Positions 54,586 through 64,000 of a stretch of DNA of 64,000 bases are shown in pieces. Under the pieces are notes generated by a model. That model saw nothing but the letters and a program-made list of their open reading frames with translations. It did not search any database and had not been told where the DNA came from. Each line of letters begins with the position of its first letter. Within the stretch, counting starts at the first letter, position 1. Position numbers and translations under genes: made by a program. The DNA is taken from NCBI RefSeq assembly GCF_000935025.1, contig NZ_CP010836.1:3162001-3226000 (forward strand). The letters run 5' to 3'. Source of the DNA: Sphingomonas hengshuiensis (GTDB lineage Bacteria > Pseudomonadota > Alphaproteobacteria > Sphingomonadales > Sphingomonadaceae).

Positions 54586-56271
54586 TCACGCCAGCAGGAT
54601 GCGCCGCACCGCGCCTTCGGGATCGTCCACCATCCGGCATTGCGTATCGAACACCATCGTCTGGCACCGCACCGGATCGGTCGGCGCCCAGGCGAGTCCC
54701 GGCTGGCTGGGGTTGCCGGTGCGCGCGAAATTGGCCCAGGCAGTCGACATGCGCTTGGCGATCGCCTGCGCTTCGGGCGTGTTGCCCGTCCCCTGTTCGC
54801 AGCGCTTGGTATTGTCGAAGCAGAAGGCGAGTTCGGCGGTGTGCCACGCGCCGGGGAGCTTATCGAGGATCGGCGCCTGCCACTGGAAATACCATTGATA
54901 CACCGGCGCGGCCTTTTGGTCGTATTTCATCTTGGCCATGCGCTGGACGCTGTTGCGGTTGTTCAGCCCGCCGACGCCATAGGACAGCGTGCGGATCGCC
55001 TTTTCGGGGTGCGCCTGCTTCATCGCGTCGACCAGCGCATTGGCCTTGGCCGCGCCCATCTGGTCGCTCAGTTGCTTGCGCCATTCGGGCTCGGTCGGGT
55101 TCGATCCCCAGCGCGTGCCTTCCTCGCTGACATTGCCGAACAGCATCGGGATGTCGCGGGCGATATCGGGCGCCCCCTCGAAGAAGCTGCGCATCGTGAT
55201 GGTCTTGCCGTCCACGGTCGGCCCCCAGCCGACGCGCGGACGAGGCGGGGTGCCGCCGGGTGCGGGCGGCGCGCCGGGGCCGCCGGGGCCGTTGATCTCG
55301 GCAGCCACCTTGGTGCCGGTCTCGAACAGCGTCTGCCAGCTTGCCTTTTGCAGATCGGCGATGCTGGTGGCGCCGAGGGTTTTGATCAGCCGTGTCGCAA
55401 ATTCGCGCGACTGTTCGATCGCCGGCGGATTGCCGCCGCCGCCCGACTGGACCGAGGCGCGGTGGATCATCCCCTTGCCCGCCGGCATCCCGACCAGGGT
55501 CGTGACCTTGGACCCGCCGCCCGACTGGCCATAGATCATGACCTTGTTCGGATCGCCGCCGAAATTGGCGATATTCTCCTGCACCCAGCGCAGCGCGGCG
55601 ATGCAGTCCATCATGCTGCAATTGACCGAATCCTCGTACGCCGCGCCGCCCAGGCTGGTGACGTCGAGGAAGCCGAGCACGTTGAGCCGGTGGTTGATCG
55701 ATACCTGGACCACATCATGGTTGCGCGCCATCTGCGCGCCGTCGTGCGAGGCGAGTTCGTAGGACGAGCCGAAGCTGAACCCGCCGCCGTGGAAATAGAC
55801 CATCACCGGGCGGCTGCCGCTGAGCGACGGCGTCCACAAATTCAGCTTGAGCATGTCCTCGCCCTGGAAACCGTCATCCCATTGCTGGAAGAACGTATGC
55901 TCGACCGCGCGGAAATTATGCGGAGTCTGCGGGCAGTTGGCGCCATAGGCGAGCGTGTTCAGCTCGTCGTCCCAGCGTTTGGGCGGCTTGGCGGGCAGCC
56001 AGCGATTCTCGCCGCCGGTATCGTCGCCATAGGGAATGCCCTTGAAGGTGAAGACGTCGCTGGCGATGTAGCCGCGGACCTTGCCATATTGGGTGCGGGC
56101 GACGGCGGAGCGCGGCGTGCTGGTGCCGCCCGATCCGCTGGCGGGGAAGATCTCGGCATGCGCGGCGGGAAACCCCAGCCCGCCCGCCAGCGACAGCCCC
56201 ATCCCGCCCGCGCCCAGCGACAGCGCGGCACGCCGGTTCACGCCCGGAAAACCCGATCCCTTCGACATCAT
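54586..56271 (-). CDS. exported type-B carboxylesterase
   Basis: A 561-residue alpha/beta hydrolase of the carboxylesterase type-B family with an RR-containing signal (NRRAALSLGAGGMGLSLAGG). PVMVYFHGGGFSFGSS forms the oxyanion hole, and the nucleophile is Ser250 in IYGQSGGGSK. Glu in GNVSEEGTRW and the His in GAWHTAEL complete the triad region. A Pro/Gly-rich insert (GPGGPGAPPAPGGTPP) is unusual. It would hydrolyse an ester in the periplasm. ATG 56271 or the next codon (56268) starts it. It is divergent from the TonB receptor and tannase-like genes. Confidence 0.87.
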   Translation of the reverse strand: MMSKGSGFPGVNRRAALSLGAGGMGLSLAGGLGFPAAHAEIFPASGSGGTSTPRSAVARTQYGKVRGYIASDVFTFKGIPYGDDTGGENRWLPAKPPKRWDDELNTLAYGANCPQTPHNFRAVEHTFFQQWDDGFQGEDMLKLNLWTPSLSGSRPVMVYFHGGGFSFGSSYELASHDGAQMARNHDVVQVSINHRLNVLGFLDVTSLGGAAYEDSVNCSMMDCIAALRWVQENIANFGGDPNKVMIYGQSGGGSKVTTLVGMPAGKGMIHRASVQSGGGGNPPAIEQSREFATRLIKTLGATSIADLQKASWQTLFETGTKVAAEINGPGGPGAPPAPGGTPPRPRVGWGPTVDGKTITMRSFFEGAPDIARDIPMLFGNVSEEGTRWGSNPTEPEWRKQLSDQMGAAKANALVDAMKQAHPEKAIRTLSYGVGGLNNRNSVQRMAKMKYDQKAAPVYQWYFQWQAPILDKLPGAWHTAELAFCFDNTKRCEQGTGNTPEAQAIAKRMSTAWANFARTGNPSQPGLAWAPTDPVRCQTMVFDTQCRMVDDPEGAVRRILLA

Positions 56272-56339
56272 CTCTCTCCCTCGGCACCCGCCGTGCGGCG
56301 CGCGCGCTTTCGCCTCGATCCTACTGCCGGGCTGATCAG

Positions 56340-56351
56340 ATCATATATGAT
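56340..56351. promoter_or_regulatory. candidate GntR operator between esterase and TonB receptor 2
   Basis: ATCATATATGAT is a perfect palindrome preceded by GATCAG, giving 14 bases (GATCAGATCATATA) identical to the site at 23.9 kb. It lies 69 bases before the esterase start and about 250 bases before the receptor. The remaining 56352-56603 is AT-rich and shows no gene. Confidence 0.6.
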
Positions 56352-56603
56352 ATTTGCAGCGGGAGGTAAATCGCGATTGCGCGCCCCGACTCGGCGCTGT
56401 CTTTGCCAATCGATTGCAGGGGACGGTCGGAAAACCCGCGCAGCACCGCCGAATCATTACTCCGGTTATTTATAAGTACGTATTTACAATTACTTAACGT
56501 GATGGCTGCCGAACAATAGTCGGTTGCAAAGCATTGTTATGAATAATATCATTCCCCCCAGCCGGCAAAGACCGGCCGAACAATTAAAAAGCAAAAGGGG
56601 AAG

Positions 56604-58859
56604 ATGATGAAAGGTTCGATGCAGTGCGTCGCGTCGCCGCTGGCCTTGGCTGCGATGCTGTATCTGGGAGCGATCCCGACCGCGCAGGCCCAGTCCCAAT
56701 CGACGCCCGAGCCGCAGGCCAACGTCCGCGGGCTGGACGAGATCGTGGTCACCGCCGAGCGCCGCGAGGTCAATCTCCAGGACGTGCCGATCGCCGCCAC
56801 CGCGCTGACCGGCGACCAATTACAGGACAAGGGCGTCCAGCGCCTCGCCGATCTCCAGAACGCGGCGCCGTCGCTGTCGATCACCGACCAGGGCCTGACG
56901 CAATCGGTCAATATCCGCGGCATCGGCATCGCCAGCGGATCGCCCGCGGTCGCCAATGGCGTCGCCACTTATCTGGACGGGGTGTTCCAGCCGCCGATCC
57001 TGACCGCGTCCAGCTTCTACGACATCGCCTCGGTCGAAGTGCTGCGCGGGCCGCAGGGGACGCTGGTGGGGTCGAACTCGACCGGTGGCGCGGTCTTCAT
57101 CAACACCCAGAGCCCGACGACCGACCGGATCAAGGGCTATGTCCAGGGCCATTATGGCAGCTACAACGCGGTCGGGGCGGAGGGCGCCGTCAACCTGCCG
57201 ATCACCTCGACGCTCGCGGTGCGGTTTGCGGGCACGACGCGCTGGCGCGACAGCTATTATGACGATTTGGGCAGCTTCGACAACAAGCCCGACCGGCTCG
57301 ACGAACAGGCCGGGCGCGTCGGCGTGCTGTGGGAGCCGGGCAGCTTCCGCGCGCTGGGCAAGGTCGAGTGGATCGACAGGAATACCGGCGGCTATGCCTA
57401 TCGCCCGATCCGGGGGACGGCGTTCGACAATAACCGCCAGGCGGACTTCCGCGACCTGACGTACAACGCCCCGACGCTCAACCATGAGCGCGCGTTCAAC
57501 GCCAGCCTGGAGCTTCGCTACGACTTGCCCGGTGGCGTGATCCTGCGCTCGCAAAGCGGCTACACCAACAAGCGGATCAACAACCTCTACGACAGCGACG
57601 GCGGCATCCTGATGGGCGATTCGTCGATCCCGCGCGACGGCATCCTCGACACCAGTTCGACCCAGACGCAGGACCAGTTCGTGCGCGAGCGGCAATGGTC
57701 GCAGGAGTTCAACATCATCTCGCCGACCGATGGCGCGTTCAACTGGATCCTCGGCGGCTATTTCCAGAAGAACAAGGTCGACGTGATCATCGAATCGAAG
57801 AGCGGCGCGATCACCGACCCGGTCAACATCCTCAATTTCCAGGACAAGCAGACGCTCGGCGTCTTTGCGCAGACGGGGTACAAGATCACCCCCGCGGTCG
57901 AGCTGCAATTCGGGCTGCGCTATTCGCACTACAAGGTGGACGGCGACGGCAGCGTCGTCATCGGCGCGGGCGGCCCGATCTTCGGCCCTGCCGGGCTCAA
58001 GGTGTCCGACCTGAAGGGCAGCCATGAGGACGGCCGCATGACCGGCAAGGTCGCGCTCAACTGGAACCTGGGTAATGACAGCCTGCTCTATGTCTTCGCG
58101 GCGCGCGGCTACAAGCCCGGCGGCGCCAATTCGGCAACGTCGGAATTCGGCCCCGAAACGGTGTGGGATTATGAGGCGGGGTGGAAATCGAGCTTCTTCG
58201 ACAACCATCTGCGCACCCAGATCGGCGCATTCTACATGGATTATCGCGATTTCCAGTTCGACGCGCTGGAGGCGGGCACCGGACAGACCGGGGTGATCAA
58301 CATCTCCAACGCGACGATCAAGGGCGCCGAGTTCCAGGCGCAGGCGCGGTTCGGCGGGCTGAGCTTCGACGGCGGCGTCGCCTATGTCGATTCCAAGCTC
58401 GATTCGGTGCGGATCGTCAATTCGCGCACGCTGCCGCCGATCGGCACGCTCGGGCCGCAATGCCCGACCGGGACGGCATCGAACCCGCCGACCTGCTTCG
58501 ACTATAGCGGCTATTACGCCGTGGGGGGCGGCGGGCCGAACCTGTTCTCGCCCAAATGGTCGTACAATCTGGGCGCGCAATATGAAGCCGAGCTGGGCGA
58601 CGGCGTGACGATCACCCCGCGGCTCAACTATGCCTATCTCGGGCCGCGCTGGACCAACCTGATCTACTCGCCGACGCTCGATTATCTCGACGGGCGCGGG
58701 CTGCTCTCGGCGCAGATCACGCTGCGCTACCACGACTGGACGATCGAGGGCTATGCGACCAATCTGACCAACAAGGCGTGGGTTTCCGGCCAATCGGGCA
58801 ACAATGAATTTTACGGCGCGCCGCGCGAGTTCGGCGTCCGTGTCTCGACGAGGTTCTGA
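56604..58859 (+). CDS. TonB-dependent outer-membrane receptor 2
   Basis: A 751-residue receptor with a signal peptide ending at AQAQ. The plug contains LDEIVVTAERREVNLQDVPIAATALTG, VNIRGIGIASGSP and IASVEVLRGPQGTLVGSNSTGGAVFINTQ. The C-terminal barrel ends in Phe (FGVRVSTRF). This is the sphingomonad FecA-like type often used for aromatic or phenolic compounds. It is followed after two bases by the tannase-like gene, so the pair probably takes up an aromatic ester and cleaves it. Confidence 0.92.
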   Translation: MMKGSMQCVASPLALAAMLYLGAIPTAQAQSQSTPEPQANVRGLDEIVVTAERREVNLQDVPIAATALTGDQLQDKGVQRLADLQNAAPSLSITDQGLTQSVNIRGIGIASGSPAVANGVATYLDGVFQPPILTASSFYDIASVEVLRGPQGTLVGSNSTGGAVFINTQSPTTDRIKGYVQGHYGSYNAVGAEGAVNLPITSTLAVRFAGTTRWRDSYYDDLGSFDNKPDRLDEQAGRVGVLWEPGSFRALGKVEWIDRNTGGYAYRPIRGTAFDNNRQADFRDLTYNAPTLNHERAFNASLELRYDLPGGVILRSQSGYTNKRINNLYDSDGGILMGDSSIPRDGILDTSSTQTQDQFVRERQWSQEFNIISPTDGAFNWILGGYFQKNKVDVIIESKSGAITDPVNILNFQDKQTLGVFAQTGYKITPAVELQFGLRYSHYKVDGDGSVVIGAGGPIFGPAGLKVSDLKGSHEDGRMTGKVALNWNLGNDSLLYVFAARGYKPGGANSATSEFGPETVWDYEAGWKSSFFDNHLRTQIGAFYMDYRDFQFDALEAGTGQTGVINISNATIKGAEFQAQARFGGLSFDGGVAYVDSKLDSVRIVNSRTLPPIGTLGPQCPTGTASNPPTCFDYSGYYAVGGGGPNLFSPKWSYNLGAQYEAELGDGVTITPRLNYAYLGPRWTNLIYSPTLDYLDGRGLLSAQITLRYHDWTIEGYATNLTNKAWVSGQSGNNEFYGAPREFGVRVSTRF

Positions 58860-58861
58860 TC

Positions 58862-60622
58862 ATGCAATGGACATATCTTGCCGGTGCGGCGTCGGTCGCC
58901 GCACTGGGTTTCGCATTTGCCGGGCCGTCGCTGGCGCCCGGCGCCCCCGCCGCTGCGCAGGCGGGGTTCGACACGCGCTGCACCGCGCTGACCGAGGCGA
59001 TGCGCGACGCCTGGCCGGAAAAGGGCACGCGGATCACCGCGGTCGATTTCCGCGCCGCCGGACCCGCCCCCGCCCAGCCCGGCCCGCCGGGAATGGCCCC
59101 GCCCCCCGCGGCGCTTCCCGCGCATTGCGAGATCGTCGCGACGATGCACGAGCGGCAGGGCGTCGATGGCCAGCGCTATGCCATCCGCTTCCACCTGCGC
59201 CTGCCCCAGGAATGGAACGGGCGCTTCTTCTTCGAGGGCGGCGGCGGGACCAATGGCGAGCTGGGCAGCGCGATCGGGCGGCTGTCGGGCGATGCCGCGC
59301 CTGCGCTGGCGCAGGGGTATGCCGTGTTGTCGCAGGATTCGGGGCATGACAATGCCACCAATAGCGACCCCAAGCGCGGAGGGGCGACGGCGTTCGGCTT
59401 CGACCCGCAGGCGCGGGCGGACTATGGCGGCGCATCGCTCGCGCCCGTCACGCTGGCGGCAAAGGCGCTGGTCACGCGCTTTTACGGCAGCGCGCCCAAA
59501 TACAGCTATTTCGTCGGCTGTTCGAAGGGCGGGCAGGAAGGGATGATGCTCGCCCAGCGCCACCCCGAACTCTATGACGGCATCGTCGCCGCCGCCCCCG
59601 GCTTCGCCCTGCCGCGCGCGGCGCTGGCCGAGGCATGGGATACCCAGCAATTCGCGAGCGTGGTGAAGGCCAAGGGCGAGACGCTGACCCTCGCCTCGCT
59701 CGCCGCGTCGTTCAGCGATGCCGATCTGGGGCTGGTGCGCAAGGCGGTGCTCGACGCCTGCGACGCCGATGACGGGCTGGCCGACGGGATCGTCGGGGCA
59801 CAGGCGCAATGCACCTCGGCCAAGGTGGTGCCGGTGCTGCGCGGCAAGGTCTGTTCGGGCGACAAGCAGGCCGGGTGCCTGTCCACCGCGCAGATCGGCG
59901 CGCTGGAGGGTGTGCATGGCGGGCCGAAGACCTCCGCGGGCAAGCCGCTCTACGCCGGTTTCCCCTGGGATGCGGGCTGGTCCGACATGGGCTGGCGCAT
60001 CTGGAAGATCGGGCTGGCGAACGGGCAGGTGCCGTCGATCAACGTGATGATGGGCGTGCCCGCGCTCGCGACGACCTTCACGGTGCCGCCAAAGGCGCCG
60101 GGGATCGGGCCGGACGCGCTGCTCGGCTATGCGACCGGGTTCGATTTCGACCGCGACGCCGACGCGATCTATGCGACCGGGGGCGGCTTTGCCCGATCGG
60201 GCTGGCAGGACATTGGCGCGCGATCGACCGACCTGTCCGCGTTCCGCAAGCGCGGCGGGCGGATGATCGTGCCGCATGGCGGGTCCGACCCGGTCTTTTC
60301 GGTCGCCGACACGATCGATTGGTGGAAGGGCGTGGACCGCGCCAATCGCGGCGCGGCGGCGGGCTTTGTCCGCGTGTTCCCGGTGCCGGGGATGGGCCAT
60401 TGCCAGGGCGGCCCCGCGACCGACCGCTTCGACGCGTTCGCGGCTTTGGTCCGCTGGGTCGAACAGGGCAAGGCGCCCGAGCGGATTGAGGCCGCGGCGG
60501 GGCCGATGTCGCCATGGAAGGGCCGCACCCGGCCGCTCTGCCCCTATCCGCTGGTCGCGGTGCCCAAGCCGGGCGCAGCTGACAGCGAAAAGGCCGAGAA
60601 TTTCGTCTGCGCCAGGCGCTGA
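58862..60622 (+). CDS. tannase/feruloyl-esterase family hydrolase
   Basis: An exported 586-residue enzyme with the CS-D-HC signature of the tannase/feruloyl esterase family: Cys220-Ser221 (VGCSKGGQEG), Asp476 (HGGSDPVF) and His513-Cys514 (GMGHCQGG), where the two Cys form the stabilising disulfide. It contains LRLPQEWNGRFFFEGGGGTNG and SQDSGHDN. The family cuts phenolic acid esters (gallate, ferulate, terephthalate-type). It starts two bases after TonB receptor 2 and forms an operon with it. Confidence 0.9.
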   Translation: MQWTYLAGAASVAALGFAFAGPSLAPGAPAAAQAGFDTRCTALTEAMRDAWPEKGTRITAVDFRAAGPAPAQPGPPGMAPPPAALPAHCEIVATMHERQGVDGQRYAIRFHLRLPQEWNGRFFFEGGGGTNGELGSAIGRLSGDAAPALAQGYAVLSQDSGHDNATNSDPKRGGATAFGFDPQARADYGGASLAPVTLAAKALVTRFYGSAPKYSYFVGCSKGGQEGMMLAQRHPELYDGIVAAAPGFALPRAALAEAWDTQQFASVVKAKGETLTLASLAASFSDADLGLVRKAVLDACDADDGLADGIVGAQAQCTSAKVVPVLRGKVCSGDKQAGCLSTAQIGALEGVHGGPKTSAGKPLYAGFPWDAGWSDMGWRIWKIGLANGQVPSINVMMGVPALATTFTVPPKAPGIGPDALLGYATGFDFDRDADAIYATGGGFARSGWQDIGARSTDLSAFRKRGGRMIVPHGGSDPVFSVADTIDWWKGVDRANRGAAAGFVRVFPVPGMGHCQGGPATDRFDAFAALVRWVEQGKAPERIEAAAGPMSPWKGRTRPLCPYPLVAVPKPGAADSEKAENFVCARR

Positions 60623-60634
60623 GGCGGAGCGCCC

Positions 60635-60658
60635 CCCCCGCGCCGATGGGCGCGGGGG
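60635..60658. terminator. GC hairpin between the tannase-like gene and a small minus-strand gene
   Basis: CCCCCGCGCC/GGCGCGGGGG form a 10-bp perfect stem with a four-base loop between convergent genes. There is only TT after it, so termination efficiency is uncertain. Confidence 0.4.
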
Positions 60659-60689
60659 TTGCGGAGTTCTTCAGTCCGCCCCGGCGGGG

Positions 60690-60869
60690 TCAGCCTGCGC
60701 GCGTCTCGCCTGAGCCCTTGATCTCCCGCAGCGCCGGTTCGCGCAGCGAGGGGAAGCCGCGCGTCGCTGCGATCAGCCGCAGCGCATCGCCGCGATAGCA
60801 TTCCCAGCCGGCGGTCGTGCCGTTGCGGCTGGCCGAGATCGCCGATGCGACCCGCTCGATCATCGTCAT
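60690..60869 (-). CDS. small hypothetical protein next to the MetF-like gene
   Basis: A 59-residue protein (MTMIERVASAISASRNG...) with a very good ribosome site, AGGAGAGGG, upstream. The polypeptide is mostly polar with one Cys and no signal. It is divergent from the metF-like gene, whose control region carries the ACACATA motif also found here (60927-60933). Function unknown. Confidence 0.55.
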   Translation of the reverse strand: MTMIERVASAISASRNGTTAGWECYRGDALRLIAATRGFPSLREPALREIKGSGETRAG

Positions 60870-60926
60870 CGTGCCCTCTCCTGCCCGGACGAACGGGATC
60901 GCGCTGCCCGCGTCCCGCCAATACGT

Positions 60927-60933
60927 TATGTGT
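60927..60933 (-). promoter_or_regulatory. ACACATA half-site upstream of the small minus-strand gene
   Basis: ACACATA on the minus strand repeats the core of the motif found at 61029-61046 and 63604-63621. It lies about 60 bases before the 59-residue ORF. A seven-base match alone is weak. Confidence 0.25.
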
Positions 60934-61025
60934 AACCTACTATCTGGTTCGGTTCCAGATCGAACCGCATCAGCGGAGAAACCCCGGAAACTCGCGACTC
61001 GATCCCGTCCTCGCTTTCGATTATA

Positions 61026-61046
61026 TGTATGCGACACATACAGAAT
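61026..61046 (+). promoter_or_regulatory. operator-like palindrome before the MetF-like gene
   Basis: TGTATG-CGACA-CATACA is an inverted repeat, and the segment ATGCGACACATACAGAAT differs at only two positions from ATGCAACACATACAAAAT upstream of ligM. It ends 16 bases before the ATG, so a bound regulator would block initiation. Confidence 0.5.
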
Positions 61047-61062
61047 CGAGAGGAGCCTACCG

Positions 61063-61929
61063 ATGCCAGCCGTACCGCTTTCCGAGCCGCAGAGCCTGTA
61101 CGCGCCGCCGTCGTTGCTCGACGATGCATCGATCGAGATCACTGCAAAGGACCAGCATCATCTCGACCAGCTAGCGCGCGGTTTTGCGCCGGGCACGCCG
61201 GTCTCGATCACCTTCCTTCCCGGTGAGACGTTCGAGGACCGGATCGCTGCGGCCCAGCGCGTGCGTGCCGCCGGCTTCACCCCGGTTCCGCACATCTCCG
61301 CGCGCCGGCTCACGTCGGTGGCGGAACTGGAGGGCTTCGTCGCGGGGCTGGTCGATGCGGCGGCGGTAACGCGGGTGTTCGTCGTCGGGGGCGACCTGCC
61401 CCAGCCCGCCGGGCCGTTCGAGGACGCGCTGGCGGTGATCCGGTCGGGCATTCTTGCGTTCCACGGCATCGAGCAGGTCGGCATCGCGGGCTATCCGGAG
61501 GGGCATCCCGACATCGCCCCGGCGGCGCTCGACGCGGCGATGCGCGACAAGCTCGATGCGATTCACGCTGCCGGCCAGCGGGCATGGATCGCCACACAGT
61601 TCAGCTTCGACGCCGTGCCGGTGCTCGACTGGCTGGCCCGGCTGCGCGCGGAAGGGATCGACGAGACGGTGCGCATCGGCGTGCCCGGCCCGGCCAGCGT
61701 CAAGACGCTGCTGCGCTTCGCGACGCGCTGCGGCGTCGGCGTGTCGGCGAAGGTGATGACCAAATACGGCCTGTCGCTGACGCAATTTCTGGGGAATGCG
61801 GGGCCGGACAAGCTGATCGAGGCGCTCACCGCGGGGCTGGTGCCGGAGGTCCATGGCGACGCGCGGCTGCATTTCTACCCGTTCGGCGGGCTTGAGAAGA
61901 CCGCGGACTGGGTTGCGCGGCGGGGGTGA
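61063..61929 (+). CDS. metF: methylenetetrahydrofolate reductase (MetF) family protein
   Basis: A 288-residue TIM-barrel flavoprotein of the MetF family. PVSITFLPGETFEDRIAAAQRVRAAGF, PHISARRLTSV, VTRVFVVGGDLPQPAGPFEDAL, GIAGYPEGHPD and WIATQFSFDAVPV follow the family order. In O-demethylating sphingomonads a MetF converts the methyl-THF formed by LigM back to methylene-THF. AGAGGAGCC precedes ATG 61063. The protein is slightly short for housekeeping MetF and lies near ligM, so a dedicated catabolic role is likely. Confidence 0.8.
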   Translation: MPAVPLSEPQSLYAPPSLLDDASIEITAKDQHHLDQLARGFAPGTPVSITFLPGETFEDRIAAAQRVRAAGFTPVPHISARRLTSVAELEGFVAGLVDAAAVTRVFVVGGDLPQPAGPFEDALAVIRSGILAFHGIEQVGIAGYPEGHPDIAPAALDAAMRDKLDAIHAAGQRAWIATQFSFDAVPVLDWLARLRAEGIDETVRIGVPGPASVKTLLRFATRCGVGVSAKVMTKYGLSLTQFLGNAGPDKLIEALTAGLVPEVHGDARLHFYPFGGLEKTADWVARRG

Positions 61930-61974
61930 GGCCGCGGACGCCGTACGGGCGTGAGAACCTTATAAAACGAAACT

Positions 61975-62070
61975 GTCATCCTGACGAAAGTCAGGATCCA
62001 TTCGCCGAAACGTTCGCGCTTTTGCATCGAACGGAGCGGCTAATGGATCCCAACTTTCGTTGGGATGACC
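61975..62070. repeat. REP-like inverted pair (GTCATCC family) between metF-like gene and ligM
   Basis: Units 61975-62003 (GTCATCCTGACGAAAGTC...) and 62043-62070 (ATGGATCCCAACTTTCG...) are hairpins in inverted orientation between two convergent genes. They may act as a bidirectional terminator. No gene is seen in 61930-62112. Confidence 0.7.
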
Positions 62071-62112
62071 GCGTTGGAGGCGCGACCCGTCCGGATCGCG
62101 CCCCCTGCATAC

Positions 62113-63528
<1,416 letters not shown>

Positions 63529-63603
63529 TCACTCGCAGAAAAAATGGATTGCGCCGCATTTCTCCCGCGACGCTTGCCCCTTTCTATTATGGGCGATATT
63601 GAT

Positions 63604-63621
63604 ATGCAACACATACAAAAT
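63604..63621 (-). promoter_or_regulatory. motif upstream of ligM shared with the MetF-like promoter
   Basis: ATGCAACACATACAAAAT matches 16 of 18 bases of the site at 61029-61046. It lies in the 165-bp divergent region between ligM and purU, 88 bases before the ligM start and 61 bases before the purU start. Confidence 0.5.
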
Positions 63622-63681
63622 TGCGCAGCGAGAATCGGTGCGCACAAACGCCGGCGCAGGGTGCCGGAGGAGAGGTGAGAC

Positions 63682-64000
63682 GTGACTCGGATTGCGCATA
63701 TCCTGACGCTTTCATGCCCCGATCGGGCCGGCCTGGTGGCCGGAATCGCGGGCCAGCTTTCGGAAGGGGGCGCCAATATCCTGGAGGCGCAGCAATTCGA
63801 CGACGTCGAGTCGCAGCGCTTTTTCATGCGGATCGTGTTCGACGCCCCCGCCGATGCGACCGACTCGATTCGCGAGCGAATCGCAGGCACCGCCGCCAGC
63901 TTCGACATGACTTTCCGCCTCCGCGAGCGCTCGCGCCGGACGCGCACGCTGTTGCTGGTGTCGAAGTTCGATCACTGCCTCGGCGACCTCCTGTACCGCC
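63682..64000 (+). CDS. purU: formyltetrahydrofolate deformylase, partial
   Basis: The first ~106 residues are visible; the gene runs off the window. It begins VTRIAHILTLSCPDRAGLVAGIAGQL, an ACT domain. FDDVESQRFFMRIVF and the start of the formyltransferase domain (RTLLLVSKFDHCLGDLLYR) follow, as in PurU. The enzyme releases formate from 10-formyl-THF and would clear the one-carbon units produced by O-demethylation. GTG 63682 is preceded by GGAGGAGAGG. It is divergent from ligM. Confidence 0.9.
   Translation, partial: MTRIAHILTLSCPDRAGLVAGIAGQLSEGGANILEAQQFDDVESQRFFMRIVFDAPADATDSIRERIAGTAASFDMTFRLRERSRRTRTLLLVSKFDHCLGDLLYR

Overview
The window looks like the chromosome of a sphingomonad (Alphaproteobacteria, Sphingomonadales). 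It is very GC-rich. It carries an HPr-rel-A type kinase/PqqD-like gene pair, TonB-dependent receptors next to glycosidase and esterase genes, REP-like intergenic palindromes, and a ligM O-demethylase gene whose protein closely resembles the Sphingobium SYK-6 enzyme. The assignment rests on gene content and recognised protein families, not on a database search.

Layout. 0-1.2 kb (minus): an HprK-like kinase (cut by the window edge), a PqqD-like protein and a small Tat-signal protein. 1.2-8.4 kb (plus): the phosphate regulon phoR-pstS-pstC-pstA-pstB-phoU-phoB. 8.5-9.4 kb: an MFE-2-like SDR dehydrogenase. 9.58-10.71 kb: IS110-family element, copy 1. 10.8-23.7 kb: housekeeping genes, including a DUF2157-like membrane protein, cysE, a TauE/SafE exporter, ahpC-ahpF-oxyR, parDE, moaE-moaD-pgsA, an LplT-like transporter and a LacI regulator. 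23.9-29.8 kb: a TonB receptor plus a GH3 beta-xylosidase-like enzyme. 30.0-32.4 kb: a lower-GC accessory patch with a HEPN-like protein and an IS5-family element with inverted repeats and a 4-bp target duplication.

32.5-60.6 kb is a catabolic island. It holds two exported bicupins, two MFS permeases, an exported ABM-like protein, an SMP-30 lactonase, two PQQ quinoproteins with three small c-type cytochromes, a CaiB CoA-transferase, a crotonase, an Fe-type alcohol dehydrogenase, an aldehyde dehydrogenase, an exported amidohydrolase, a GntR/FCD regulator, a type-B carboxylesterase, a second TonB receptor and a tannase-family esterase. Most of its promoter regions carry versions of one palindrome, ATCnTATAnGAT, including the promoter of the GntR gene. 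This suggests a single regulon. Many of the products have export signals, so ester cleavage and alcohol oxidation probably take place in the periplasm. The substrate cannot be named from sequence; an ester-linked, probably plant-derived aromatic is a reasonable guess. The second PQQ dehydrogenase gene is frameshifted.

60.7-64 kb holds tetrahydrofolate-dependent O-demethylation genes: a MetF-family protein, LigM and PurU (cut by the window end). The first two share an upstream motif.

The most striking element is the IS110 family insertion, present in two apparently identical direct copies (1130 bp, 33,485 bp apart). Each sits at the same CT core in a REP-like palindrome. The non-coding end upstream of the recombinase contains segments matching target and donor DNA in the order and layout of an IS110 bridge RNA.
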